Positions 12,180 through 24,150 of a DNA stretch of 64,000 nt are shown here, one piece after another. How positions within the stretch are numbered: the stretch's first letter is position 1; every line of letters begins with the position of its first letter. The notes below the pieces were generated by a model. It had not been told where the DNA came from and made no database searches. It was given only the letters and a program-made list of their open reading frames with translations. This DNA comes from Isoetes taiwanensis (lineage: Eukaryota; Streptophyta; Lycopodiopsida; Isoetales; Isoetaceae): positions 2,329,305 through 2,393,304 of the forward strand of contig JAJEKV010000062.1 of NCBI GenBank assembly GCA_021234155.1. The letters run 5' to 3'. A program made the position numbers and the translations under genes.

Positions 12180-14050
12180 CGGAGCATGAGAAGGAGCTTT
12201 CCCAGGTCCACACTGTAATGCAATCTCAAGCACAAAGCAATGTCATCCACAAGTAAGTATCTGGTTGGGCACCCTTCCTGATTAAGTCTTTGGCTTTATC
12301 AAAAGTCCCGTGATGACCCAAAGCGCCCATCATTCGTAATATGACGATATCGATTTAATCAAACGCATTTTCATAGTCCGAAAGTACCAAAGGGCTTCAT
12401 TGACAAAACCCACTTGACGCAATGCAAGAAGTATACCACCATATATGCCGTCCCATTTGGAATAAGACCACATAGATACATGTCTTCGGTTAATCAGATC
12501 GCCATTCCAGCCTTCCTTGTGCCGACCATATCCAAAGAACCATTGAATTCCATGACACTAGATTTTTGTTATGCATTCTATCAAAGACTTTACATGCCTC
12601 TAACTAACCCCAAATTGGCATACATATCAATAAGGGCATCTTCTATACAGAGCATCAGGCCAAAGTCCACTTCTAATGATGGTCTTGTGGATGCCCCCGC
12701 CTAGGTCTATTGTCTGCTACATTTGCTGCTTTTTTAAAATGCTTGAGAACGTATTCATTTGAATCGGCCTTCGCTTTGCATGCTTTCAAAGCAATCCAAA
12801 GCAAGAAGGCCTTCGGCCATTTTGAGCATATCCAAGAATTATTGCATTCCAAGTCATAAGGTTTCTATTTGGCAATGTTTGAAAAGCTTTGTATGCCACG
12901 CCCGTGTTCTTACATTTGATATATATATGTCAACAAATTGTATCCACACAAAGATTATCATATTATAGCCCAATCTCAATGATACCTTCATGAAAGTAGT
13001 AGCACTCTCTATGCTACCAATGCTCCCACATGCTTTCGTGACACTTAGGTGTGTTACTTTGTCGCTTTATACCATCATATTGCATCTTTTTGACGCACTC
13101 TAAGCAAAATGGTCTTGTTCATGTTGAACATACCCTGCAATCATTGCGTTCCATGACACAACATTACGATTTTTTAATCTGCAAAAGACTCCATATGCCT
13201 CCTGCAAGTGCCCACAATTAGTATACATGTCAACAAGTGTACTATGCACTTGCCCTTCTGTAATCCACCTGTGTTACATGCTTTCAAGGTCATAATGAAT
13301 GTAACATTATTGGGCTCTTTCCTTCTTTATGCATCCCCTCAAGACATTCCAAAGGCTAATTTATCCTCAAGATTTTCAACATACCCTGATACCATTATTC
13401 CCCAAGACACTACATCCTTTTTATTTTGCAAATTATTAAAGACTCCGATTGCCTTCTTTAAGCTACCCCCTTCAGCATATACATCAATAAGTGTATTTTC
13501 CATATTGACCTTAGGGGTATATGAAATGTCATCTCCATTCAGACTGCTCATGGATCCATTAAGCTGCATATGTAAAACAACTTAGTGCAAGGTGGCCTTG
13601 ATCATGCCGGGAAAATCCTACAATTATCAATTATTGCATTCCATGATGTGTAAAACAACTTAGTGCAAGGTGGTCTTGATCATGCTGAGCAAATCCTGCA
13701 ATTATTGCATTCCATGATATCACATTGGGGCTTTTAGAAATGTTGACCGCCCTCTCTGCTTCTTCTGAGTTCCCACATTGGCATACATATTAATCAAAGA
13801 ATTCTCCACAACAAGGACAGATTGGAGATAAGTGCCAAATATTTGCCCATGAACGACATGCTAGGCAAGCTGTTGCAAGCTCTCAAGAGAGCCAAAAACG
13901 TGAATTTGTCTGTGGAAATGCCTGCAATTTGCATTTCATGATACAATCAGAAAACAACTCTCACCATCTTTGGGCTTGGCATGAGCATAAATAATTGCAT
14001 TCCATGAATAACGATCTGGATTTGAAAGCATGTTTAATGTATTATTCGCT
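12180..14050 (-). pseudogene. Decayed PLS-type pentatricopeptide-repeat gene
   Basis: PPR proteins bind organelle RNA; the PLS class often directs C-to-U RNA editing. On the minus strand, repeats are readable in changing frames: ENTLIDVYAEGGSLKKAIGV and KKDVVSWGIMVSGY (13,339-13,569), PNVISWNAIIAGFAQH (about 13,690-13,740), VVENSLINMYANVG (about 13,770-13,810) and ALIDMYANLGL with KNLVSWNSMV (about 12,545-12,640). These are the classic VSWN and NALIDMY signatures. Many frame changes and stops, plus an internal tandem duplication (about 13,570-13,720), show that it is nonfunctional. No C-terminal E or DYW domain was found. Confidence 0.8.
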
Positions 14051-14187
14051 TCAATCCATTAAAAGATGAATGAGATGGTTGGCTAAGAAGGGAGCAGAAT
14101 CACGACAGTTTTGAATCATCAAAGAGTGAAGGAGCTTACCTGAATCCAAGTCTTTCTGATGGGTGCGTTGATGGGCATAATAAGAAA

Positions 14188-14392
14188 TGTAAATGTCATT
14201 AGGATGCTTAATAAAAGCCCTTTGTATCTGGAAATTGAGAGAAGGAAAAGTCTATATAAATAGCGGACTACAACAGATGACATAATATGGAGACCTGTAA
14301 ATGTCATTAGGATGCTTAATAAAAGCCCCTTCTATATGGAATTTGAGAGAAGGAAAATTCTATATAAATAGTGGACTACACAAGATGACCAA
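14188..14392. repeat. Tandem duplication, about 104-bp unit
   Basis: Two adjacent units (about 14,188-14,291 and 14,292-14,392) share AATGTCATTAGGATGCTTAA and TATAAATAG, with few differences. It lies between the PPR remnant and the LINE. No function is evident. Confidence 0.85.
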
Positions 14393-14483
14393 AGAAGTAT
14401 AATAGTCTTGCTGGCTTGATTTTCACATCAATGTTGATGTATTCATTGAACATTTTATCTACCTCTACTAAATACCATTTTAA

Positions 14484-16960
14484 GAATAGAATAGAATAGG
14501 TTTTTAGCGTCCACGGAGACCAATTGGCCCATGGGACCCAAACAAAGAGAGAGCAAGAAGCATATTATCGACACGATTAAAAACCCTCACCAAGGGTTTT
14601 CGAGGGAAAACCTTAGCAGTAAAACATGCCGCACACCGCATAATTGCATAGGACGCTCAAGACCGGCCCCGTAGGACACAAACGCCCTGCATCCATAACC
14701 TCCTCGGAGGTATGACCCCAACAAACCCATCGACGCCAGAGTCAATAAGTGATGCAACGGGCTGGCCGTGCACTAGTAGTCGAACATACCTCTCTGGATA
14801 TGGGCAAATGCCGCGATCCGAGGGTATGACATTCATCCTCAATCGCTACGGGTGGCAACACCGCAAAGCCTTTGCTCTCGCTCCCCGAGCCCAATGCCCC
14901 GCTTTCACCGCGCGGAGGCAATGTGCACCCGTGCTTAATGGAAGCTATAAGTCCGCGCTTCTTCATGGGCACCGGGTGTACGGGGCACGGTGGGCCTCTT
15001 TGTGAGCCTAGGATTGACTTGTGCCGATAGTGTGCCGCCTTAACGGCGCCGAGCCTCCGCAGATCCCGAGGGCGGCGGGAAAGTAGCATCTAGGTACGCT
15101 TTAAGTGCCTCGCGATCTTTCTTTGTCCCGACATGGACGACTGCTTGCTCCTGCGACGCCCCAGCGTGGGGAGAACCATCGAGCTTGCTTTGTCTTTCCA
15201 GGATTTCAGCGCTGGGGACCCATCGCCGCGGTCAAAGCAAGATGGGGTAAGCTTTGTATCAGCCCATAGCACCACCTTTTGGAAGTAAACGATATATGCC
15301 CAATGCAGCCCGCTGAAGGGGTAGAAAGCCTTCTCCCGAGTAGGATCGGGTACGGAACCGTGGACTTCACCCCCGTGGCCCGTGCCAAGAAGGCCTTCGC
15401 ACCGCCGAGGTCATTCCATGTGTTGAGGGAGATGACCGACCCCACACCTCTCGCCCCATACAACAGTGACCGGGCCAACCAAGGCCCAAAACAAATGTGA
15501 TCGGGTGGCCCCAAGCGCATAACTCGCCTTTGTGGTGGCTTGTTCGCGATGGCATATAGCGCTTTCCAACCCGGGCCAGGACCGCGAACCCGATAGTCAG
15601 ATCCCAATGGGTGGTAGTTGAGAACTCAATCCCCAAGTACTTGTAGGTTGGAGCCACCTCTACCTCTTGCCCCGGGTAAGTGAAGGTGGAAGCCTTGGTC
15701 GACGGACGATGCAACTAGCAAAGACTCTAGTTTTGGCCAAGTTCACTCGCATGCCGCTGAATTGGAAAAAGTGTCAAGAGCATCCAGTGACGCCGCATGT
15801 CCTCCTCGGAGTGTAGGCCATGAGGTTGACATCGTCAAGATATATGAGTTGTTGTCGGATTGTGTGATGCATGAGATGTGCGCCAAGCACCTCCATGCTC
15901 AGAGAGCCAATCTTCCAACCGATCAATGTATAGGCCAAAGAGTGTGGGGAGAGGGGCAACCCCGACGACTCCAATGCTACCGACACGGCCAGCCGCTGAT
16001 GTGATACGGCCCCGAAAGCATGCCTCGCAGACAGCCTATATAATCGCATTCGCAAGTCCGGGGGGTCCCCAAACCGCCGCACCGGCCCCAGAAGCTTGTT
16101 ATGGGTAATCGTGGTCGTAACGCTTTTGCAAAATCAACGTAAACAACAAGCATGTGTTCTGCCGGGCGATTCCCGCTATCCTCAATCAATGTGCGCAGAG
16201 TGAAGATATGATCAATGGTGGAATGTCCGGGCCGGAAACCCGCCACTGTAAGAGCTCGCGACCTCTCGCTTTCCTCTGCCCATATTGTCACCGCTGCTCA
16301 AGGATGCCAGCCAATAGTTTTGCAAAGAGAGAGCTGACCATAATAGTACGGTAGTTGGTCGCATTGAGGGTCCCCCGCTTAGATGGGCACTACCGCTAGT
16401 GGTCCATTGGCGTAGGGAAGCCTTCTCTCGCAATGCTTTATTGAACAATGCCATGAGGACAGTGCACGCTGGAGGCCCGGCCCATTTAAGTTCTCGCCCG
16501 CATGCCATCTAAATCGTCGCCTTCCCATTAGCTAGACGTCAGAGGGCCCATGATAACATCCCCTTCTCAGAATAACCGAGCCATGCCTATCTCTGGGGAG
16601 GGATGGTGCCCGCCCCGAGCCGGTCGTGACAAATTGCTAAAGTACCGCACTCCATTGCTCCGAGGTGATGTTCCCCGTGGGTTGTGCAAGCTTGCTCAAG
16701 ACCCTCTCCGTGAATGTCCCCGGGTGTCTGGCCCCAGAGACCAAACATCTCAAGGTCGATGCTCGCAAGGTATCCGCCTTCTTGTTCTTGAGAAAGGAGC
16801 GGTATTGACTGATGGCCTGTGGGCGGGAGATGGGATCAGTGACTTGCCGGAGTGTGCGTTTGAGGTCCCGACACTCATCATCAAACCATTTGTTAAGGAA
16901 TAACACACCGAGATGGTTGGTTGTGGCACCTCCTTTTTTTCTAGGTTTCATATATTAACG
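14484..16960 (-). mobile_element. LINE, RTE-like, 5'-truncated and decayed
   Basis: Read on the minus strand from about 16,960 down to 14,484. In order I see the pre-RT linker (FLNKWFDDECRDLKRTL, about 16,900), LFNKALREK (about 16,440), the GFRPGHSTIDHIFTL motif with VVYVDFAKA (about 16,150-16,240), a PLSP segment (about 15,950), the catalytic box as YLDDVNLM (about 15,840) and YKYLGIEF (about 15,640). The 3' end reads CCGTGGACGCTAAAA and then a short CTATT tandem tail, not poly(A). Such a tail suggests the RTE clade, but clade assignment is inference. No endonuclease domain is visible. Frames are broken many times. Confidence 0.8.
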
Positions 16961-19197
16961 TTCCATACTTGTTTGAAAACTCTTCCTATTTCTACGATAT
17001 GCATCGATGATGCATGGATCGTGCTAACCTACTTGTTTAAGAAACTCTTCATAGTTTTTGCATGTGTAACATACGTGTCCATGATTCTTGTATTATGCAA
17101 ACAGCTAGGTATTTGTCCAACATTAGTTATATGGAACGCATAAGACATAAGGAACCTTTATTTATATGACTTCTGCCTGCAAAGTTGCAATTAACTTACA
17201 ATAGTTAAAATCCAGACAAAGATATTTTTTTGTAGTCATTGTCACATCATTTAACACTTGCCAAGCATCTTGCGTGCTTCCCTTATTTATGTGACTATTG
17301 CCTGCAAAGTTGCAATTAACTTACAATAGTTGCAATCTAGGTAAAGATATGTTTTTTTGTAGTCATTGTCGTATCATTTAACACTTGCCAAGCATCCTTT
17401 CTTCCCGTATTCCAATTGGTAGCTCGTCTGCTCCTGAGTAGGCTGGAACGATAGTGACATGAATCACTGAGATAATGCAATTGAATTTGAGGCCTTTTTT
17501 CCAGCTAACAGATGCTTCAGTTTTTTATAACCATCTTTATCATCTTTAGTGACATATGTACAGCTCTGTTATTCAACGCACAGAATAATTAATACAAAAT
17601 CACGGTATGGCATCAGCATAATAGAACAAAACCATCAAGAGTCTATAGATCAATCTTATTGTACATAACAATGAAGGGAAACAAAATTGCTTGCTGATTC
17701 TGGATAAAGCCTAAGATATCAAGATCATGAAATCCATGATTGCAACAAAATGTAGTGTAAATACATTAAATGTGTAACATTATGTCATTGAAAATTTGTA
17801 AACCCATTTTCCTATACCTTTTTGGTTTAAGTCTGCAACAAATCCATGCATTAAACTCACAGAGAAAGCAGCATGTTACCAAGGAGGTGTACGTTTTTTG
17901 CAAAGCCATTGAAAAGAATCAGAGACATGGAAGCAAAGGAAGAGCCATTTGAAGAAGAGGTCCCATGGCCAATCAATGCATGAATGAAAATATCAGCATA
18001 ATGAAAACATCACTATAATGCAAGGTCGGAGACGGCAGCTATTCCATTTACAGGAGAAAATATATTTTTGGCCTAACCCATAAGAGGCTTGAGGGAGCCA
18101 TACTCGACGCTGCAAGTTAGGGTTCGGAGCTTCTTTTTCAGAATCAATCTCGGCCATCTCAACACATTGGTAAATCTAGATCACCTTAAAACTTTACAAT
18201 ATAGCATAGTCTTCTGCCATAAATCAAATCTCGCACTGCATGCTGCACTATTGCAAAGCAGAATCCACTTTCATACTAACCTTATAAAATCATTTGCGAG
18301 AAGGAAACTCAGTTTAACAATGTGCAGCATATCTTACGGTCGGTTATGACCTTAAAAGACTCGTCGCAATTTATTGTTGTAGATGGCAAAGAAGCCAGCT
18401 TGTCGGACAAAAGTATATCCATCATGCATTCTGATTCAAATTTAGAGAAGTTTTTCCACTTCTGACGCAAGAGTTTTAGAATGAATGGTTATCAGAAGAA
18501 ACAGCAATGCTGAGATTCAGCTAGTGTCAAAAGAAGAAAAAATTGAGGGATCGAATTTACCTTCTAAGATGATATGTGGTACTTCTAAAGGAAATTGTGG
18601 CATTCACCTTAACAGAGCCTAAATCATCCCTTGCAGAAATGTGTTTGCACAAGAGCTTGCTAGGTAATGAATGAATTCAAAAGATAGAACAGTTTTGAGA
18701 GGAATACAGAAAACGTAGATACTTTACAAAATGTATTTAGTCTTCCTTAACAGACACGGAGAACATACCTGAAGTATGTATGGCTGAAGTATGTCTGAAA
18801 AGTCCAAACACATGCTTTTACATGATCCAACTGAATGACCATCAAGTGTTGCTGCTTGCTCAGGCGCATCAAGCTGCTTTTTCCCATCCAAAATAAAGCA
18901 GACAATCAAGGAAGATATTCAGAGTTAATGGATAATAGTGATTCTACCTTTGCACGCAACATAAAATATGTTTTTGGTCCTTTGGAGGAAGGAAGTCCCT
19001 GGCTTTGAATACTGGAGACAACATATGTTGAAGAGCTTATATGAACAGTTGTTGCCATTTATCCCAATGCCTCCAGTTGTACATGATTCATACTTGATTT
19101 CTGGATCTGCAGAAATGCAAAATAGATCAAATTGAATGTAAATGGAGCAAACAGATTCTATTACCACTCAATATGATAAAACTTACCGCATATATAG

Positions 19198-19608
19198 TAT
19201 AACTTTTTCTCTATTATAAGAGATGGTCCCAATGTGTTTATCTGAAAGTAAGCCCCAGCATACAAATCCACATGTCTGCTGCACCTTGTCATATGTCTGC
19301 TGCGCCTTGTCAGGGTGAACACAAAGTATTGATTTCCTGTATACTCTCTTCACAGATGCTCATGTAATGAGATCCGTTAAGGAAACTGGCTGCCAACCAC
19401 ACTCTAGCCATAACACCTGCACTAATACAAATTCAACCCATAAAATCATTATTACTAACGAAATTGCAACTTGCATATGACGTACATATTGCAGTGTAGA
19501 AAGAAGGGCACGTAAGTTGCCTTCCTTGCCAGCAGCAGCCCAGTGCTTAATCTCTGGACTCAAAAGATTCAGAGACCCTCTATAAAGATGTAGAAGCCCC
19601 ATTGACCA
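19198..19608 (-). pseudogene. Auxilin-like J-domain gene fragment, copy B
   Basis: Duplicate of 3,240-3,650. It has the same exon pair, the same HPD triad (19,317-19,309) and the same in-frame TGA before the VKRVYRK helix. The defect therefore predates the duplication and neither copy can make a J domain as drawn. Confidence 0.75.
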
Positions 19609-19835
19609 TAAGCATGTAGAAACAGAAACCAGAAATATGTTCTAATTGTTGGAGCATACTCCATCGCATCTTCAGATGCATGAGAAACATCATGTTGTTC
19701 CCACACCAGCTTATGGACCTCGCTCTAATGCTTGGCGGTGCCGGTTAACCAGTTCCCACACCAGCCGCACAGCAACAATGGCGACCGAGAGTTTACAGGT
19801 AAGATAGGTTTGGAGCAGTCACAGCATATCTTAGA

Positions 19836-19875
19836 GCATATCTTAGGTATATTCCAGCATATACCTAGGATATGC
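19836..19875. repeat. Hairpin core of a dispersed repeat, copy B
   Basis: Same hairpin as 3,878-3,917, carried along by the segmental duplication. Confidence 0.7.
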
Positions 19876-21304
19876 CAAAAGCCCACATGAACAAGGGTTT
19901 GCCCCCCTAGAGGCAACCCAAAAATTAGTTCCCTAAAAAAATAAAAAAAAATATATGTATCAAGTTTTATCATGCAGTCCAAATTTTGAACATGAAGTAA
20001 AAATCCAAGATGTGCTTGGGTTTAGAGTAACAATTACATATGATGTAAGGCACACAAAAAGATATTAATGCTTGCAAACAACAAGCACATGGAGAGGTGG
20101 GATATCGGTGTTACTTTTTTGTCGCCATTTTCTAAACGATGTGACATTTTCAACCTTTAGATGTAACAATCTCAATAGGTTTTAAATGCCATCTATAGAC
20201 ATTTTACCTCTATATTCTAATGTATTACATTAGATTGTCCTCTATTGTATTATATTGTGTTGTCTTGGAATAGGAGGTTGAAGTGTCAACAAATCTAATT
20301 TCTTTAGCTGTTAGCTGGTCAAAATCCTTTGAAACGTGGGCGGCTAATATTAACTAGTCAAATCCTTAGAAAAGTGGGGTCAAGATGGAGGGATAAGATT
20401 GGTGTTAAAACAAGAGGAAGAGCTTCCTAGGGCCGAGGCACATTAATGGTAGGACAAGGCCTTAAGTGTCAATGATTATATGCGTAAAAGAGATTAGATT
20501 ATGAAGTAGAAACAACGAGATTAGAGTAATTAAAGGGAACAAAAAAAAGAGTGCTAAAAACGTTGGAGTAGCATAAAATGACAATGGTTTAAATACATTG
20601 AAAAGAAAAAGAATTCAAGCTAGAGGAGAGGGGCGATGTACAACTATGACAGACGGAGGAGGCCGCCACCATCGCCATGGCCGATACTAGTGTTTCTGAT
20701 AATAGTGATAATATTTCTGTCATTACCGAAGGTGCCGATTCATGAAGCAATAGAGGAGAGGGTCACTTCAATTACTTCAACAGGGGTGTTTGCTTTGATG
20801 TCAATTGTGCTACTTTTGGCAGTCCGGATTTTGTCCCGCTTTTCTAATTCTAGACCTCCCCTAAGACCCAGACCTTGGTAAGTTTAGTCTACCTTCACTC
20901 TAATTGGGGTGCCTTCATCATGTTCGATGATCTTCAAGGCTGGCTGATTTGTAAGTTCTTTGCTTAACTGTTTTCGTAGTATAAGAATTTGTGTATTTTT
21001 TAATCATCATTTGAGAATAAAAATGGGATGTGCTAGTGCACCACTTATATCCCAACATGTGTCGTCTCTTTCTTCCCCACAGTATTCCTGTTGATAAATA
21101 AACAATGCTTTTTTTGTTTAATATCTTATTTTCCCTTTGCATTTCTCATTTTGCCATACATAAGACCATGGGTTCAATGCCTTCTTGTGAAAGTCATCAT
21201 GCATTGTTGTAAGATTGGACGGGAATGGCCCGCTTTAGCCATATACAATGGTGGGGGCAGGACCCATCTAGATGGTGTTGTAAATTGTCCCATAAGCTAC
21301 AGCT

Positions 21305-21370
21305 TTCCATGGACGTTAAAATACTATCACCTACCTACCTACCTACCTATTTATCTATCTATCTACTCTC
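21305..21370 (+). repeat. LINE-type 3' end with CTAC/CTAT microsatellite tail
   Basis: The motif CCATGGACGTTAAAATACTA is followed by CCTAC and CTAT repeats. The motif resembles the 3' end of the RTE-like LINE at 14,484 (CCGTGGACGCTAAAA plus CTATT tail). I read it as the tail of a truncated copy whose body runs leftward to about 21,180. Confidence 0.55.
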
Positions 21371-21732
21371 GTGTCTATTGCTTTTGCCGTCAACCAACCT
21401 TGTTTTTTGGCCTTTTAACTTTCTTGATCATGGTCTTCATGCATTTAACTCATTCCTTGCAAGTTTATGTTCACCACGAAGTTTCTAAATGTTAATAGCT
21501 AAAGTGCCTATAAAAACAAAACAAGCAGCAACAGTAGCATTGTTTTATAGTATTTTTGATACTACTTGAAGTAATGCTTTAGACTACTATCAAAGTCATA
21601 GATCTATTTCAAGTTGCACTAGCATATTGTCAATGATCTTAAAGATAATTCGAAATAAATGTCAAAACTATGGAGCCAAAAAGAATTGCACATTCATATT
21701 GTGGAAAAACGAAAATCGCATTTTTCAATTGG

Positions 21733-21977
21733 GAAATTTTGGAGCTGTGTTTGCAAGCATAGGCACAAAAAAGGTGAGTGATTTCAAGCTTATACCAGGG
21801 GATGTTTTATGGGTGTGTTGTGGCTCTATGAGTTAATATCTATCTATCTATCTATACAGCATAGCATAGATAGATAGATATTTTGGAAAATTTTGGAGCT
21901 CTGTTTGCAAGCATAGGCACAAAAAAGGTGAGTGATTTCAAGCTTATACCAGGGGATGTTTTATGGGTGTGTTGTGT
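21733..21977. repeat. Direct repeat of about 90 bp around a CTAT/GATA inverted microsatellite
   Basis: Two units (about 21,733-21,822 and 21,886-21,977) share GTTTGCAAGCATAGGCAC and ACCAGGGGATGTTTTATGGG. Between them (about 21,838-21,881) a run of CTAT meets a run of GATA across CAGCATAGCATA, so the DNA can fold into a hairpin. The second unit continues into GTGGCGTGACGTTAAAACTA and another CTAT tail (about 22,016-22,036). Confidence 0.75.
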
Positions 21978-22194
21978 CCAGTTGGATGCTGCCTAGTGGC
22001 GTGACGTTAAAACTACTATCTATCTATCTATCTATTAATTATTTTTGTGATTATTTTTTATGCTTATTCGCATTCGTCACGCCCAACACCCCCTGCAGCC
22101 GTCGGATCTTCCCATCCTATGGCTCCTGTGTACGGTATGTCCAGCGCCCAGTGCGAATATGCTTAGAAATGATTGGTTGCACTGTCATTGTAAT

Positions 22195-22565
22195 CAAATA
22201 CCCTATGATTTGCAATAGTTGCCAATCCCATAAAAGAGGAACCCCCATAAAAGAGGAACAAAATATTTTTGAGAAGTCCTCTAACCAACACTCCCTATTA
22301 CCTCTACGTGCTTTAGAAGGGAGACATTTTCCTACCCTTTCTTTGTGATCCTGCTCTTATATATCACTGGCATAGGACCATGCCCTATGATTTGCAATGA
22401 TTGCCAATCCCTTCGATACAAGGGCTCGAACCGCCATAAAAGAGGAACAAAATCTTCTTGAGAAGTCCTCCCTAATAGCTCTACTGCTTTAGAACGGAGA
22501 TATTTGCCCACCCTTTTTTTGTGATCCTACTCGTTTTATATATCAGTGGCATAGGACCATGGTCT
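22195..22565 (-). repeat. Tandem pair of about 185-bp units, SINE-like on the minus strand
   Basis: Two adjacent units share CCCTATGATTTGCAAT, AAAAGAGGAACAAAAT, GAGAAGTCCTC and CACTGGCATAGGACCATG-type blocks. On the minus strand the second unit has GGTTCGAGCCCTT (about 22,423-22,435), a good polymerase III B box, so these may be tRNA-derived SINE bodies. A matching A box is not certain. Confidence 0.6.
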
Positions 22566-23046
22566 ATCCCACCGTATCATTTTTATGCTTATTAAAGAGA
22601 CATGGTTTGGTTGTAATTTTTAGTTTTGATGAATAAGTTGAGCATAATAAGATAGGGAAGCAAGCTATGAGTGAGATATGGAAGCAAGCTATAAGTTCGA
22701 TGGGTCTTGAATTTATCACGATGGAACATAAGAACAACTAAAAATTAATAGTGGCAATCTGGAATAGCCTTCAGGATTGCAGTTATTATGGCAGAGCTTG
22801 TATTATGTAAGTGGAGAGTAGCGCCCCTTTGGGGCTTTAGGATTATTCTTGCATGATGGTAGTTGGCTATAGAATTGGAGTTGGGATCAACAAATGGCAT
22901 GCAAGATGTGCTAGAAGGGATTGGATTGGGTCGAAATTACCCAAGAACGATTAGCATAAAATACTGTAAAAATAATAATAATAATTATGATCATGCTTCG
23001 TTGGACCCTAAGGATCATGAAGCAAACAAAAGTACAATGTGTAATG

Positions 23047-23860
23047 CTATTGTTGTTGAATTTTGAGCAGTAAATCTCTGCGAGATTCCACTGATTTCAT
23101 AAAACAGCCTAACAATCTAGAATCTAATGATAGTAGAGAATGAAAATTTGGTTGACAAATACCATACTGGTCTCGTATGTGCTGATATGCCGAACACTGT
23201 AGAAAAACATGCTTCTCATCTTCCACTTCGCCTGATCGACAAATGTCACATGTTCTCTCCTCTCGGATTAGCTTCATCCAACACCCGGTCTCCACTTTCA
23301 AAGCATGTGATCCCGATCTGTATCTTGCAATTGTTTTTTTGAGCTGTTTAGATATAGGAGCATTCAGGTAGTCTGAGCTGGCAATTTGATAGAAGATCTT
23401 CCTTGAGCCACAATTTTCCCATAGTTTTCTAACAGAATTTTCTTGAACCGCTTCCCTAACACTGATCTCTGAATCCGGCCAGTTTTCTACCACTATTCCC
23501 CATCTACCAGCCCACTTATATACCTCTTGAAGCATCCTGATGGCAATTCCATTGTCATTCTTGGCAATCTATTTGTATCCATACTCCTTAGTCTGTTCAC
23601 GAAGTTTATGGTCAAGCATAAAGTTTCCGCTTCTAAAGGGAGCAGTCCTGTTTCTGCCAACAAAATTGCATAGGAATCTGCCTGCGCACCCCCCAATTCC
23701 TTCATAAACTTTGTCTTCAAACAGTTTTTCTGTACATAAAATTTTTTGAATAAAATCAAACTGTATTCTCCAATTATTTTGGCTCCAAGCTGTTTTCTCT
23801 AAAATTTTGTCTCTGCAAATTTTGTCTCTCTAAACTTTTGTCTCTGCAAATTTTGTCTCA
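23047..23860 (-). mobile_element. L1-like LINE, ORF2 C-terminal fragment
   Basis: From about 23,700 downward the minus strand reads LLAETGLLPLEAETLCLTIN and later VVENWPDSEISVREAV. It then reads ARYRSGSHALKVETGCW, REERTCDICRSGEVEDEKH and VFLQC. The last pieces form a C-x2-C-x9-H-x4-C zinc motif, the usual C-terminal knuckle of plant L1-type ORF2. The 162-codon frame at 23,047-23,535 is open, so this piece is better preserved than its relatives at 10,828, 47,880 and 56,640. No reverse-transcriptase core is present here. Confidence 0.8.
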
Positions 23861-24150
23861 ACAAAGTCTCGGGAACACTATAAATCAACCACATGAGAAT
23901 TCTCTGATTCATCACAGTAACCATAGGAAATTTTCCTATACGACCTAAAACAATTCCCCAACCTTACAAGTCATTTTTTAGCCTTGATAATTTTGCCTTT
24001 AAAATCATTTTTAATTTAGCCTATATAAAATTTCTAAATTCTATTTTTTCGAATGCAATAAATGGAATAAAATGCCGTGAGAATTTATTGCATAAAATGC
24101 AATATTCTCCATATATACCATATACATGTCATGTCTGACGGGAAGACCGT

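Larger units (their letters stand above)
15943..21179. repeat. Segmental duplication, copy B
   Basis: Direct-orientation partner of 1-5,236. It contains the same LINE 5' portion, the same internal tandem repeat, the same auxilin-like fragment and the same AT-rich flank. The spacer between the copies (5,237-15,942) is not duplicated inside the window. This is therefore either a dispersed direct duplication or a tandem event whose second junction lies left of the window. Copy B lacks about 30 bp that copy A has near 4,277-4,310; that extra piece resembles the 3' tail of the LINE at 14,484. Confidence 0.95.

Noticed and set aside
15206-15714. Long GC-rich frames on the minus strand as separate host genes
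   Set aside because: They contain YKYLGIEF and lie in order with other reverse-transcriptase motifs, so they are LINE debris.
1-15942. Simple tandem duplication with a 15.9-kb unit
   Set aside because: The copies stop matching at 5,236 and 21,179, so the full interval is not repeated inside the window; the left junction is not visible.
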